Assembly: GCA_026075535.2 (NCBI GenBank)
Contig: AP026542.1
Coordinates: 9,548,001-9,612,000, forward strand
Source of the DNA: Tricholoma matsutake
Taxonomy: Eukaryota; Basidiomycota; Agaricomycetes; Agaricales; Tricholomataceae
Length of the DNA: 64,000 nt
Direction: 5' to 3'
Below are positions 21,977 to 33,520 of the stretch, piece after piece; position 1 is the stretch's first letter; each line of letters starts with the position of its first letter. Below the pieces are notes generated by a model that was given only the letters and a program-made list of their open reading frames with translations, was not told the origin of the DNA and did no database searches. The position numbers and the translations under genes were made by a program.

Positions 21977-22617
21977 TTAGAACCTAGAAAGGAAAAGAAA
22001 CACATGAGTTAGTTTATAAAAACAAAAAGCAAATGAAAAAAAAAACTTATGTAGGGCCCAAATGATGCAATCTGCATTGTTTGGGCCCGTGTTCTGTCCA
22101 GTTGGCTTGTTTGCAGGTTGTAGGTGGGTTGTCAGCATGACATGGCTGGTATATGGGGGGGTGGGGTGCTTACCTGGTGTATCCATCCCCCTCATCCATT
22201 GTTGTTGTGCCCTGGCACCCTCTTCATGGGCTGTTGTCAGTGGTGGGTGCACAGATGGGTGTGGCATGCTCATTTCCAGGGTTTCATGCTGGTGCTAACC
22301 TGACAAACAAAGAAAACAAAAAAATTAGTTAAATTGAATATGAAAGAATGAAAGCGAAAACTTACTGCACGTGGTGGCTCATTTGTGGCCATGGGTGGTG
22401 TTGCCAGCCCTGTGTTTGTTGTCATGGGAGTCTGTGTTGATGGGGTTAGGCATTGGAGTGGGGTTGGTGGGTGATGGAGTGGTGGTGGTGGTAAGAGAGG
22501 GAGGGAGCTGCCAGTGTCAATGGTGGTGGTGGTGAGTGATGAGCTGGCAACGTTGATGATGCAGCTGTGTGCTTTGTCATACAAAGCCAAACAGTGGTAT
22601 GTAGTTGCATAACACAA
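21977..22617 (-). other. C/A-rich repeat gene fragment with introns, copy 1
   Basis: On the minus strand the sequence is Pro/Thr-rich when translated. It has two intron-like breaks: GTAAGTTTTCGC...TTTGTCAG (about 22366-22300) and a second ending CCTTTCTAG (about 22050-21985). The second lies beside the inverted motif GGGCCCAAATGATG...TTTGGGCCC. The same motif with the same splice context recurs at 45455-45515, so this is a repeated unit. In this copy the second donor reads CATAAG, so it is probably dead. No known family is recognised. Confidence 0.35.
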
Positions 22618-22637
22618 TGGGCAAGCCTTGAGGCAGT

Positions 22638-22698
22638 TGATTCATAGTTGATTCATAGTTAACTCATGTTTGACTCGTGTTTGACTGGTAGTTGTCAT
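22638..22698. repeat. short tandem repeat of about 11 bp
   Basis: Five imperfect copies of GTTGATTCATA / GTTTGACTCGT follow one another. No function is evident. Confidence 0.5.
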
Positions 22699-23058
22699 TT
22701 GTAGTGATGTAATATACTTTAGTAATAACAATTCATTTCATGAGTGATGTTGACACTGAATGTTTATCATCCAGTTCATGTGAAGTTCATGCTATAGTTT
22801 TAGCTGAAAACTTTATTCTGTACTTCAATAAACAATTTTATTATTTCTGATCAGAACTATGATACATTGCTGCCAGAGGTGTTGAGGGTGTCGACGACTC
22901 AACACGGTGAGTTCAGCAGGTTCCAATGCATCACGTGATCATGCTTGCAGCAATTTTGAGTTCCTTTGTTCTTGACACATTTGTGCATACTCATCTTCTG
23001 GCTTTACTGGATACCTGGACTCTTTATCACATCATCTTCTATTGACTCTGAAACTACA

Positions 23059-24561
23059 ATGGATCCTCATGTGAGTTCTAGTTCAGGAGAGGCTGGCCCA
23101 TCTCAGGCTGGACTTGGCAAGTGCAAGCGTTCTCTGAGCAACATGAACCCTGGTTCAAGAGCTTTGCAAGCAAAGAAAGCCTGCAAGGCCTTTGCAAAGC
23201 AACCCAAGAAGCCCAAGAAGCCTAGTGATTGGCACATGAGAGAAGGAGAGGTACCAAAGGAGGTTGAGAAGACAAAGGTACACATTCATTGTATTCAGGC
23301 ACTTTAAAGTCTAAATCACTTTCAGGCTGCACTTGAGCTTCATCTCCATGTCCTTTGGGGCTTACCACACCAGACTACTGTCCCCCCCAAGGTCACAGAA
23401 GATGACAAAGTACCCTTCACCCACTGCTTTACCTCTGAAGCACAGTTGTGGAACTCTGTTACAGCCAGTCTTGACAACAACTCAGCTAGCATTCAGGGCA
23501 CCCAAATGAAAGTGCGTGAGCTCCTTAACTCTATCTCAGACTCAGTTGGGATTATTGCCAACAATATCAAGTGCATTCTGGAATCCCATCTGTTGCTCAT
23601 GTTCAGGTTGGTGGCATGCCTTGGGCTTCAACAGTGGGCACCTGATGTCTTGGGTAATGATCTGGAGTCTATGTATAATCTCCTTCATGAGCACATTGCC
23701 CTCAAGACATTTGAGCAGGTCTTGGGTGCATTTGGATCCTCACATGGGAACAAACCTGTTGTGTGTCAACGATTTTGCACTTATGCATAAACTTTATCGA
23801 AGCTTCATTTTCTCATATATGCATGGTATTGCCAAGTCAGAGGCAAAGAATCCAGGAAGTGTTGCAAAAGCAAAGCAGATGACCAGAGTATGGAAATGAC
23901 ATAGTGTGGTATGTAATTCCTGGAATTCCATATATGCCATTTGCAGATTGTATTTACTAATAAACCTTGATAACTTGCTGATGGCAGGATGGACATGTTC
24001 AGGGCACGTGGTTTCAATAAACATGTTGTGGCCTTGGCTAGAGAGAATGAGGCCCATTCAGATGATGAGTTGGCTGAAGGGAATGCTGAGTCAGTTGATG
24101 TGGTGTACCACATCAAGGAGAAGGAGGGACATTTGACAAAAGTTACTGCATTCTTTAGAATGGCTGATCAAGAGCACAAGTGGATGAATAGAGGCAAAAG
24201 AAGACACCTTAAGTTGGCCAATCTTTGTTTTTCTTTTTACATTTGACTGATCCTATTTATCTGTAGACTGGAGCGATGCCATGAAGATCACCCCATGCCA
24301 AAGTTATCTGAGCTCACTGCTCTCCCAAAGAAAGTCCCAATTGATTGGTTTGATCCTATCTATTGGAACAATCTTTCTATCCGTGAGCATGCCCAATATG
24401 TCAAGAATGGTACTTATGTTGCTCTGCCACCTGCAGAGCTCTGTGCCAGCTGGGATGAGTGTGAGAAATGGAAGAGTATGTCAGAGAAGGAGTTTATGGC
24501 CAAAGATGGTGATGAAGTGCAGGCAGAATACAAGCTACCTATGCCAGACAAATTGGAATAA
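23059..24561 (+). pseudogene. orphan Agaricomycete repeat-gene family, decayed copy
   Basis: Exon 1 (23059-23277) encodes a Lys-rich start ending SDWHMREGEVPKEVEKTK. A 48-nt intron joins it to exon 2 (23326 on): AALELHLHVLWGLPHQ, LESMYNLLHEHIALKTFEQV. A frameshift near 23775 precedes CVNDFALMHKLYRSFIFSYM. A later exon (about 23989-24212) gives MFRARGFNKHVVALARENEA. After a 24213-24266 intron comes PIDWFDPIYWNNLSIREHAQ, and a stop at 24559-24561. I recall collinear hypothetical proteins repeated in ectomycorrhizal Agaricomycetes, but no named domain. It may be cargo or a partner gene of a transposon. Confidence 0.5.
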
Positions 24562-24789
24562 CTTGAGCAGCAGGATGATGAGGATGATGAAGATGAGCCA
24601 GATGTATCAGGTGAGGGGTCAGGAGATGAGGGGTCAGGCGATGAATGAGATATGGGTGTTGTTTAATACATATTCTGGTTAATGGTGGTAATTGATTTAC
24701 TTACCTCTTCATATTAATGCTTGCCAAGTCACTTAATGTATTTCAAGTTAATACCATCTTTTCTATTTATCCAAAGCTATTGTTACAAT

Positions 24790-24943
24790 CTGAGACACAT
24801 GAGAGACAGATGTAGGGCAAAATGGACATGGGGAAAATCTATGACCTGATGAAAGACAACTGTTGTGATTCGAGACATGTGAGAGATATGGATGTAGGAT
24901 AAGGCAGATAAAGGGAAAATCTATGACCTGACAAAATACAACC
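24790..24943. repeat. imperfect tandem duplication of about 80 bp
   Basis: Two adjacent copies share GAGACA-ATGAGAGA, GATGTAGG and GGGAAAATCTATGACCTGA. No gene overlaps it. Confidence 0.55.
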
Positions 24944-25505
24944 ACACAAGTAGAGCACAATATGTGCACAGAGCAAGTGAGCCATGCGGCAACATACAAG
25001 GGTGGAACAAACTTGGCTTCAGTGAGCTGTGCCTCCCTGCACTTATGTGTGTCCATAACTTCAAGGGGTGTTTTGCATGAGATGAGCAAGCTAAGAACTA
25101 ATGCATGGGATTATGAGTTGCAAGTTTGTGTTAATTGAGTGCAATTATCAGACTAAGGTATTACAAACAATGCTATAGACTTAAATATGCAGAAACAGAA
25201 CATAGGTAGTATGCTAAAGATAGCACAGAACAGAATAAGGAAGTAGAAGCAGAACAAGATTTCAAGTTGGAAAGAAGTCAGAACAGGAAAATGAAGCATA
25301 GAATGAAGGCATAATTGTGGTTATAACAGCTATTTACACATTTCCAGGGATGCAAAATTATTGGTGCCCTCTGTTGGGAGCCCAACATACAACCAGGACC
25401 TTCCTGCCAGTACCATAAGTGCCTGCTGGCTGCTGGACAGTTGTGACATGAGTGATAATATGGACAGGCTCAATAATACTAAGGTTGTTAGAGGGGAGTG
25501 CATCA
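24944..25505. other. no gene recognised
   Basis: AT-rich DNA without coding motifs or paired termini. Confidence 0.4.
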
Positions 25506-26390
25506 ACAATTCATACCATAAATCCAGGGTGGTGTATGAATGGTGCCTGCCTCTCCTCTTGTGTAGATAGTGATTGATGTGAGTGGACTCTTATAAAGGT
25601 GTGCATTATTCCCTCCAGTGGAAGTCTCCAAATGTTTTGAATGAATCCTGTATCATGAGCCTGTGTCAATGGATTGTAGAACTTTATAGCACTGTTTCCT
25701 TTATGTGACTTTTCACAACTGAATGTGCACTTATCATGGTGCACCTCCAAAAGATGCTGGGCTTGTGGAGGGAGAATAATGGCATTTGGTGGATGGGGAA
25801 GATCAGAGTAAGCTTGGTATGGTCTTCCTGTCTGGTGAAGATAATTAAGCAGATTGTTATAATCTACTTCAAGAAGGCAAGGTGCCTTTGCTAGAATATC
25901 TGCCACTTCTGTAGGCTGGAGAGGTACTGGATGGTCATCCATGGCCATGTCTCCTGGCTCAAGAATATCACATAATTCTTTTAAATGATCTTCACTGTGC
26001 AGTAAAGCATCTACATGTGCTTGACAACTCATCTGACAAAGCATTGTAAGATCTAAATCCCCTGATCTTGGTATTAGCTATCAATTTTTGAGCAAAATAA
26101 TTGAAACACATATGGAGATGATAATTGGTGTTCATTTTTTGCAACTTTCCATTCATTCATTCACCTGGAAACTCACTAAAAGAAGCCAAAGGACCCCAAT
26201 ATTTGAGGAGAGCACCATTATGCATTGCATAATGATGGTTTGGCTTGGATGGACGATGTGGAAAAAGTTGTTGAATAGCAGTTTGATATTGAATATAATG
26301 CTGGGTATAGGCATCAGCATCAGCATTGGAGGTTTGATATGCAGCTACAATATTTGTTGCTGCAACAACATGATAGAAGCAGTAGAAGTG

Positions 26391-27524
26391 GGTCCTGGCA
26401 GAGCCACTGGAAAAAGTGTCGCAGAGAAACTGGTCATTACTGCTTTTGGATATGCTGACATAACACACTCATGTCCAAGTATCCTAAAAAAATTCGAAGG
26501 GACAAATATCAATGAACACACCTTTGGCCACATCGATCTCATGAACAAGCTGCATCTTGGATGCAATGCCACCTTCTTGCATCACACGCCCAATTGTATG
26601 CATGCTTACATTGTCCTTTATCTCCAGTCTGAATCCTCTGCCCACAACATGAACTACTTCATTCAACTTCTCCACTGGCACATTTAGAGTCTGCAAGTCT
26701 CAGAGCATCTCCCGACACTCATCCTGCACTATGCCTTTTTTTTTCATGTGTCGCTCATTTGGTACTGCCTGGGCTTTTTTGAGTGCCTTTGTCACTGCGC
26801 GTGCTTTTTGCTGTGGTACGCAACCGGCCATTGCACGTGCCACATTATAAATATGGGCTTTCTCAGCTCGAAGAAGGTCTCGGGTTGTCTTGGCTTGTAA
26901 TGCTTCACGCGTCTTGTTCCAATATTTATGTGCATTATCATCAGCATGCGCTCGCTGCTTGGCAAGCTCCTTCTGCACAGCAGAAGTTGGTGAGGAACGT
27001 GGGTCCTGATTTTTGCAGTCCTGCACATTGAGTTTCTGTAGATTGTGTAGACTGTGTGCCCGCTGCTGTGGGGAGCATCTAGCCATCCCCAGCAGGAGTG
27101 AGCACAACAGAGAGAAGGTGAATTTCTGCACTAATTACTCATAAGTGAGGTGTCGATCACGTCGAGTTTCCTTTTTAGGATGCATGTGTACCATGAAAGA
27201 TTACATCGTGTCGTTTGGCATCCATACAGCCGTTTCTCCTGAAATAAAGATGGAGAACACCATTTTGAGGGCTTCTAATCAATTTCTTGGGAGCAGAATT
27301 TTTTAAAAGTTTCTCAATGTTCAGATCTTGTGGTGAAGTAGGATGAATTGGAAGAATGAGATAGTTTAAAAAAATTCCACTCCCAAGACATTTTCATTTT
27401 CATCAATAGAAACATTTTTCCCCACATAAAGTATACCTGAATTGTTCTGTGGAATGTAATCTACACATGTACCGTTTTTCACTACAGGTGTCGGAGTTTA
27501 AATTGGCAGGGAAATGCGAGGACC
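26391..27524 (-). mobile_element. 1134-bp DNA transposon with 11-bp target duplication
   Basis: Terminal inverted repeats are GGTCCTGGCA and GGTCCTCGCA on the opposite strand (9 of 10). A perfect 11-bp direct repeat CAGTAGAAGTG flanks it (26380-26390 and 27525-27535). Removing the element plus one repeat rejoins the host transposase-like frame (HHQHFYC then FYHVVAATNIVA), which proves the borders. Duplications of 9-11 bp are typical of Mutator-like elements and too long for hAT. The interior carries one partial gene (26484-27131), so this is probably an internally deleted copy. Confidence 0.8.
26484..27131 (-). pseudogene. partial gene of the 11-bp-TSD element (possible novel transposase)
   Basis: A frame rich in Lys/Arg/Ala helices (KARAVTKALKKAQAVPNERH) runs into KKKGIVQDECREML, a TGA (26700-26702) and DLQTLNVPVEKLNEVVHVVG, DNVSMHTIGRVMQEGGIASK. 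Only the TGA, fitting a former CGA, interrupts it. I recall the block with VP-DE-REM--DL and R-M-EGGIA-K-Q in long Agaricomycete proteins annotated as hypothetical. The part that should follow is missing here. Its position inside a bordered transposon suggests it is transposase or an accessory. The true start may be near 27190. Confidence 0.5.
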
Positions 27525-27998
27525 CAGTAGAAGTGCTGGTGGTGGAAACTTGTGGCAGTAGTCATGTACCAGAATTCAGGAATAATGAGGGGAAAGATAC
27601 ATGTGAAGAGGGTGAGATATTCCTGAGCTTTGAGCTTGCCATGGCTTGGTTCACCAAGATTGGTTGGTGGTCTTTGTATCCATGTTGGAAGAGTGATATC
27701 ATGAATGCAATTTCTTATTGCTTGTAGCTCAGTTTCTGTGAAGCTAAAAGGCAAAGGGTCAACAGGAATATAGTTATCATCATCATCATCATCATCATAA
27801 TTGAAGTCATATGCATAGGGATTTGTGTGGCTCTGTGTGGCTGTAGGTGTTGATGATGAGGATGAGTCTGATAATTCAGAAGAAGATGGTGAGGGAGACA
27901 TAGGTGGTGGTGTATGGTGCATTGCCATTGCAGCCTCAAGATTATGTTTAGCTGCTTCTTGAAAATTCTTCAGCAGAATCTGATACATAGCATTTACA

Positions 27999-28150
27999 GG
28001 TCTGGTTCAGTCCAGTTTTTTATGTCTAAATGGGGCAACCACAACCACAACTGGTCCAAGACTGACCCAGATATTGCTGAACTGCAACCAGACTGCATAG
28101 GACTGGTCCATATCAGTCCATGGACTGAAAAAAACTAGTTCGAACCAACT
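27999..28150. repeat. short MITE-like inverted repeat
   Basis: The left end GGTCTGGTTCAGTCCAGTTTTTT and the right end, read on the other strand as GTTGGTTCGAACTAGTTTTTTT, are imperfect inverted repeats. Short words TGGTCCA and GTCCATGGACTGA recur inside. No clear target duplication was found. Confidence 0.35.
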
Positions 28151-29527
28151 TTTTGTTGCAAAATTTGTTGTACCAATATAACCCATATATTTCTCAACAA
28201 CTATTAACCAGACCATCTCACCATTACACAAGCAGTTGGATATTGTAATTTTCCAGTGACTGGTCCAACTTTCAAGAGATTTCATCAAGACCTGACAGAG
28301 ATATGACTGAAACAAAAGTACATTGTATTCCATGTAGTTTGTAGTTACAACTTGTTAGGGCTGTTAAATGAATCAAATACACATGGTATAGATGTTTATG
28401 TATGTTATTCCTTTGCCTTGGATAATGTCCAACTGTGCCCAACATTTTTGTAGCACAAGGTATAAACAGTACAGTCACAGCTGCTCAAATGACATCAAAA
28501 TACTCACATCAAAATGTATTTTGTCATATCTCTATCAGTTCTCAACCATTTTTGATGGTCCAGGGAGTGAAATTGAAGCCATTATGTGTGGGAATCAGGG
28601 GGTATAGTGCACATGATGCTGCCCATCTATACTCATGCAGACTTTGATTATGTTGATGACACTTGGTTGCATGGCTCTGATGATATGGACACTACAGACA
28701 ATGGATGATGCTCATTTATTTCATTTACATATTCTATACATGAACATGTAGTAATAATTGTTGGTGCTTCTGGAACACCAAACATTTCTGCCTGATCCCT
28801 AATCCTGGTGCCAGTGCCATGCTCAATTCTGATGCCGATTTCTGATTTCATGAAGGTCTGTATTACATGTCTGCTGCTGCCAATGTCAGTAAATTTTTAA
28901 TTTCTGCCAGTGCCAGTGCTGACCCATTTTATAGGTCTGCATACTACAACAAATGAATGATTGCTAAATGAGGCATTTATCATATGTGTCACTATATAAC
29001 CTTTGGCATCAAGAAATTTCCTTAGGTGGCATTGGCAGCATTGACCAACACCAATCGGGTTGGCAAGCTGATCCCATTTGGTAGGTCTGCACTATGTAGA
29101 AAATCATTGTATCATTGCCCATAGCTAGGCCATACAGTCTCCTATGCACATCTATACCAAGACTGTTAGCCTGATGCCGATGCTGTATATCTATGCCAAT
29201 GCCATTGCCTTTGCCATTGCTGAGTACTGTGTCCAACGCTATCTCTGATCTGTATATTAACATTCTTCATATTGTATCACAAGCAAGAATTGTAAAAGTG
29301 TATTCATTTGATACTAGTACATGTTATACATACTATGAGAGCGTTCAACATCATCCACCGAACCCGTATGATTTGATACACTGTATGCATTCAATAGACC
29401 ATATTATTTGGTACATTGTAGCTTACCTATCTGGTAGGGCTGAACCTAGATGGGAGTATGTGTGTCCTCAGAGTCAGCCGATGTGGTGGTAGACAACTAA
29501 TGTATTACCTAGACAAGAGTACACATC
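28151..29527. other. no gene recognised
   Basis: AT-rich DNA with dispersed near-repeats of AGGTCTGCA and TGCCAATGCCA (28850-29240). No coding motif or element border was found. Confidence 0.4.
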
Positions 29528-29943
29528 TAGGGGTAGGGCAAGGCAGGGGTTACCCCTGGGTGTCAAATCTCATACCCTTACCCCTACCCCTGAACACCCT
29601 ACCCTTAGGGGTAAGGGTATGGAAACATATAAGGGTTGCCAAGGGTATGGGAAGGTTTGTAAAGGGTACAAGGGTTTGGCACAAAATCAACATATTTAGA
29701 GCAAAATTCATTTGAAAAGTGTTGATAACTATTGTATTTACTATTAATATCACATATTAATACCTCTTATTAACATATGAAAGCCATTATCATGTTGGAC
29801 AATCCCAAAATCTGAATTTATTTGATGAAAATCTTGAATATGAGTCTTTGTAGCTGAAAAAATCAAATGATATTCTTACATAAGCATACCCCTGGCATAC
29901 CCTGTACCCTTAGTAAGGGTACAGGGGTATGCAAGAGTATGAC
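29528..29943 (+). mobile_element. hAT-type MITE, truncated copy
   Basis: The copy starts TAGGGGTAGGGCAAGGCAGG and then follows the right arm of the complete element 31379-38638 in inverse orientation. It covers the GGGGTAAGGGTATGG blocks and the AT-rich centre around 29700-29870. It stops inside the other terminal repeat (GGGTATGCAAGAGTATGAC), so the far end is missing. Confidence 0.7.
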
Positions 29944-30009
29944 ATCAGCTGACTAGGATATAAGTACCTACATTATCATATACTGTACTGTATACTTACT
30001 CCCCCTAGA

Positions 30010-30090
30010 TAAGGCAAGGCAGGGGTAGGGGTATACCCTTGTGTTTTTGGGCTAAGGGTATGAGTGGTAAGGGTAGGTGTTTGGAAGTTG
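30010..30090. mobile_element. hAT-type MITE, terminal fragment
   Basis: TAAGGCAAGGCAGGGGTAGG and the following 60 bp match the left terminus of the complete element at 31379. The rest is missing. Confidence 0.65.
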
Positions 30091-30159
30091 GTGAATTGAT
30101 ATGGAAATGGTGATGTGTCACATGGTTGTGTATAGACATATGGGATGAATATACTATAA

Positions 30160-30684
<525 letters not shown>

Positions 30685-30845
30685 TGATGAGCCTGAGGAT
30701 GGTGATGGACCTGCTGATGATTTTGCTGATCCAAAACAGGCAGCATTCATCTGATGATCATCATGATAGCCAAGATGATATCAGTGAACAAGGAGAAGAT
30801 GGAGAGCAAGAAGAGGACCTGCATAGCTAAATCCCACCTGACCAA

Positions 30846-31378
30846 ATGAAGCATGATCCAGGAGCTGGAGCTGGTCAATTCAATATTGTGACCAACACTG
30901 TACTTGAAGCAGTTTGGTCTTCATATATCTCCAAACTTCAAGACTTGGTTAAATTGGATAACATGAAAACAGCTATGACATTTATTGAGGCCATAAAAAC
31001 AGCATCACTGGATGATGAGTGGTCTAAACTTGATGATGACACTTTACATTGGTTGCAAAATCCTCCCACCACACCTGTCAATATCAATGACAACTCTAAA
31101 TGGTATCTTGGATTGGATTTGTATCTTAGTGTCAACAATGTGGCACAGGAGACATACACATCTGTCAGAAGAGCAATTCTGTGATATTATCCTGATGGTG
31201 AGATCCATCATATTGTCAGATCAAACATTATGCTGTTGAATTGAGTGGAGTTTACTCTATTGAAGATGACATGTGTATTAACAGTTGTCTTGCATACACT
31301 GGTCCATATAAAGATCTACAGATGTGCCTGGAGTGAGGAGAACATAGGCTTGATCCACTTTCTAAAAAGCCTCACCAG
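30846..31378 (+). pseudogene. transposase-like gene, N-terminal half
   Basis: The frame gives GAGAGQFNIVTNTVLEAVWS, LQNPPTTPVNINDNSKWYLG and YLSVNNVAQETYTSVRRAIL. An in-frame TGA (31182-31184) comes before YYPDGEIH. After a shift near 31220 it reads SGVYSIEDDMCINSCLAYTG and LQMCLE, a stop, GEHRLDP. The Cys pair motif MCINSC and the NPP block recur in large Agaricomycete transposase-like proteins. The frame is cut at KKPHQ by a hAT-type MITE and resumes at 38639. It belongs to the same broad class as 25511-27988. Confidence 0.55.
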
Positions 31379-31557
31379 TAAGGCAAGGCAGGGATAGGGG
31401 TATACCCTTGTGTTTTGGGGCTAAGGGTATGAGGGGTAAGGGTAGGGGTTTGGAAGTTCATACCCTTGCATACCCCTGTACCCTTGCTAAGGGTACAGGG
31501 GTATGCCAGGGGTATGCTTATGTAAGAATATCATTTGATTTTTTTAGCTACAAAGAC

Positions 31558-32495
31558 CAAGGAGGTGTCATGTGGTCAAATTGCCATATAGGGATGGTTA
31601 GTTAGTCCAGCTCTTGAGCTCTTAAAATTTTTTTTTTTGGTAACATAATTTTGTGCTGGAGGGCCATTGGCAATCTCACAAACACAGAGACATTGTAGCA
31701 GGGCAGATACTGTACTATTCTAACATATTTGTACTGAATAAAGCTGGCCCTTGATGAATAAACATGAGCAAATATAATCTTGCACTGTCAGCTGAATTGC
31801 TGCTTGTTTTATTGCTTCTACAATGACTTTCTGGCTTACTGTTGGGTGAACATCTTGTAGATAAATGATCTCAGAAGATGATTATCAAGTAAACATATTA
31901 TTTTACATGTTTCCTGGGGTATTGTACTCCAAAGAAGTAGAACAATGCCAATATTTAAGTCATATACAAACCAGAATCTTTTTTAAATGCGTAGCATCAT
32001 ATTCTGTTACCAAAGATGAAGTTTGAAATGTGTTGTGGAAGGGATTGTAGCACCTGCATGCCTGCCACTTGTGTCCACCCTGATTTCTGACTTTTGAACC
32101 ACCCTTGGCATTTCTTTTTGGTGGAGAAAATGATGTATGAATGTTCCTTTCTATTCAGATGTGAATCCAAACTAGTTTTCAACTTGTAATAGATGGGTTT
32201 CAAGAAATTGTTCAGAATTATGCATGTGACACAGCCAAGAGAGAGTTAATTTTACAGACACAGGTCCTCTGAGATACTTTATCTACATTTCCTTCACCCA
32301 AAGCTAAGCCAGAAAGTCACTGTGAAAGCAGCTGCAATGCAAGATGCAAACATTTTTTCTGTTGGTCATCAATGATTTGTAAGCAAAATGTCCTTATTAG
32401 GAAATTAGTTCCCACAGTGGGTTAGTTAGTTCCTCACTTCATGGCTTAAAAAAAATCAACCCAGTATCCTTAATTTTTTTTCTGACACCCCCTTG
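31558..32495. mobile_element. palindromic hAT-like element (938 bp)
   Basis: The ends CAAGGAGGTGTCA and TGACACCCCCTTG are inverted repeats with one mismatch. A perfect 8-bp duplication ACAAAGAC flanks them (31550-31557 and 32496-32503), and the interrupted MITE reads across the site as in its relative near 29850. Inverted arms at 31735-31905 and 32250-32385 give a long hairpin. TTAGTTAGT followed by T- or A-runs lies near both ends. It has no coding capacity and is related to 698-1180 and 10819-12118. Confidence 0.85.
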
Positions 32496-32714
32496 ACAAA
32501 GACTCATTCAAGATTTTTATCAATTAAATTCAGATTTTGGGATTGTCCAACATGATAATGGCTTTCATATGTTAATAAGAGGTATTAATATGTGGTATTA
32601 ATAGTAAATACAATAGTTATCAACACTTTTCAAATGAATTTTGCTCTAAATATGTTGATTTTGTGCCAAACCCTTGTACCCTTGACAAACCCTCCCATAC
32701 CCTTGGCAACCCTC

Positions 32715-32943
32715 TGTAAGCTCACCTCAATAGAGTTGAGCTTCACTAGATCAGATGAGACAGAATAGGACCAGTATATATAATAAAGCGAGAGGCAAGC
32801 AGAGAGTACAGCAGTAAGCAAAGGTGAACGTAAGTGGGGAAAAAAAGGAAGGAAAAGATGATGATGTCGAGTTTGTAGTATATATGGGGGAATGTGACAG
32901 CAGTGCAAATGACTGTAACTGATTAGTAAGCTCCAGGATTACA
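32715..32943 (-). repeat. gypsy 2 LTR (3' LTR)
   Basis: Begins TGTAAGCTCACC and ends GGATTACA. On the sense strand it is preceded by the purine tract AGAGGGGGGGAGGG (32944-32957 on the plus strand), the likely polypurine tract. Confidence 0.95.
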
Positions 32944-33117
32944 CCCTCCCCCCCTCTGAAGAATTCTGTAATGTCAGCCATTCAACCGGATAAAAGAAAT
33001 GAGTGGGTATGGTAAGCCAAAAAACTGCTCGTCGGGTGCATCAAAAACCCCATAGGGGAAAAGCTACCGCCGGCAGGGACATGATGAATGTGAACTGTAC
33101 ATGACGCCATCACCGTG

Positions 33118-33306
33118 TTCCTGCCAGCCAGTCATCCAACGCTGCGTTGTCCACGAGTTCTGAGCTGGGGAGCCATTGGTCTTCTTCCACGCCATATCCT
33201 AGCCATCGCACAAGATATTGCATGCCACGACTGCGTTTGTGTGTGTCGATAATCTTCTCCACGAAGTATTCTTGCATGCCGTCTTCCATGATGATTGATC
33301 CAGGTC
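33118..33306 (-). CDS. gypsy 2 chromodomain at the C-terminus of pol
   Basis: The frame reads MQEYFVEKIIDTHKRSRG, then YLVRWLGYGVEEDQWLPSSE and LDDWLAG. The aromatic cage residues Y, W and W of a chromodomain are all present. The domain would tether the integrase complex to methylated histone tails, which helps explain why such elements accumulate in heterochromatin. It is the last part of the pol reading frame. Confidence 0.85.
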
Positions 33307-33520
33307 GTGCGAGTTCTCACGAGGGGAAGAGAGATCGGTCATTTTCATTGTAAGGTTTGACTTCTGCAGTGTGGAAAGTAGGGTATATGTTTGAGGTAGC
33401 AGGGAGGTCGAGTGTTACAGTTGATGCTCCCAGGTTGACATCGGCAATGGGGTAGGGGCCGTCAAACCTGGGCATGAATTTAGCGACACGTTTCTCACCT
33501 TTAGCAGCATATTGGCATCT

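Larger units (their letters stand above)
25511..27988 (-). pseudogene. transposase-like gene (KDZ/Plavaka/DUF4218-like class), split by an insertion
   Basis: The N-side frame (27988-27525) has an acidic Ser-rich part and then LPTWIQRPPTNLGEPSHGKL, a motif I recall from large Agaricomycete transposase proteins. After the insertion 26391-27524 the C-side resumes with VVAATNIVAAYQ, HHYAMHNGALLKYWGPLASF and FPGE, an in-frame TGA, then MNGKLQKMNTN. The last block (26044-25511) has NIWRLPLEGIMHTFIRVHSH and ends APFIHHPGF. The H-Y...GP...FPGER-NG signature resembles the C-terminus of DUF4218-type proteins of DNA transposons. A frameshift near 26045 and the TGA show decay. The family label is my judgement. 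Confidence 0.55.

Noticed and set aside
29550..29640. Telomere-like CCCTA/TTAGGG words
   Set aside because: They are not a tandem array with constant period; they are part of the structured inverted ends of the hAT-type MITE, which recur at 31380 and 38540 with target duplications.
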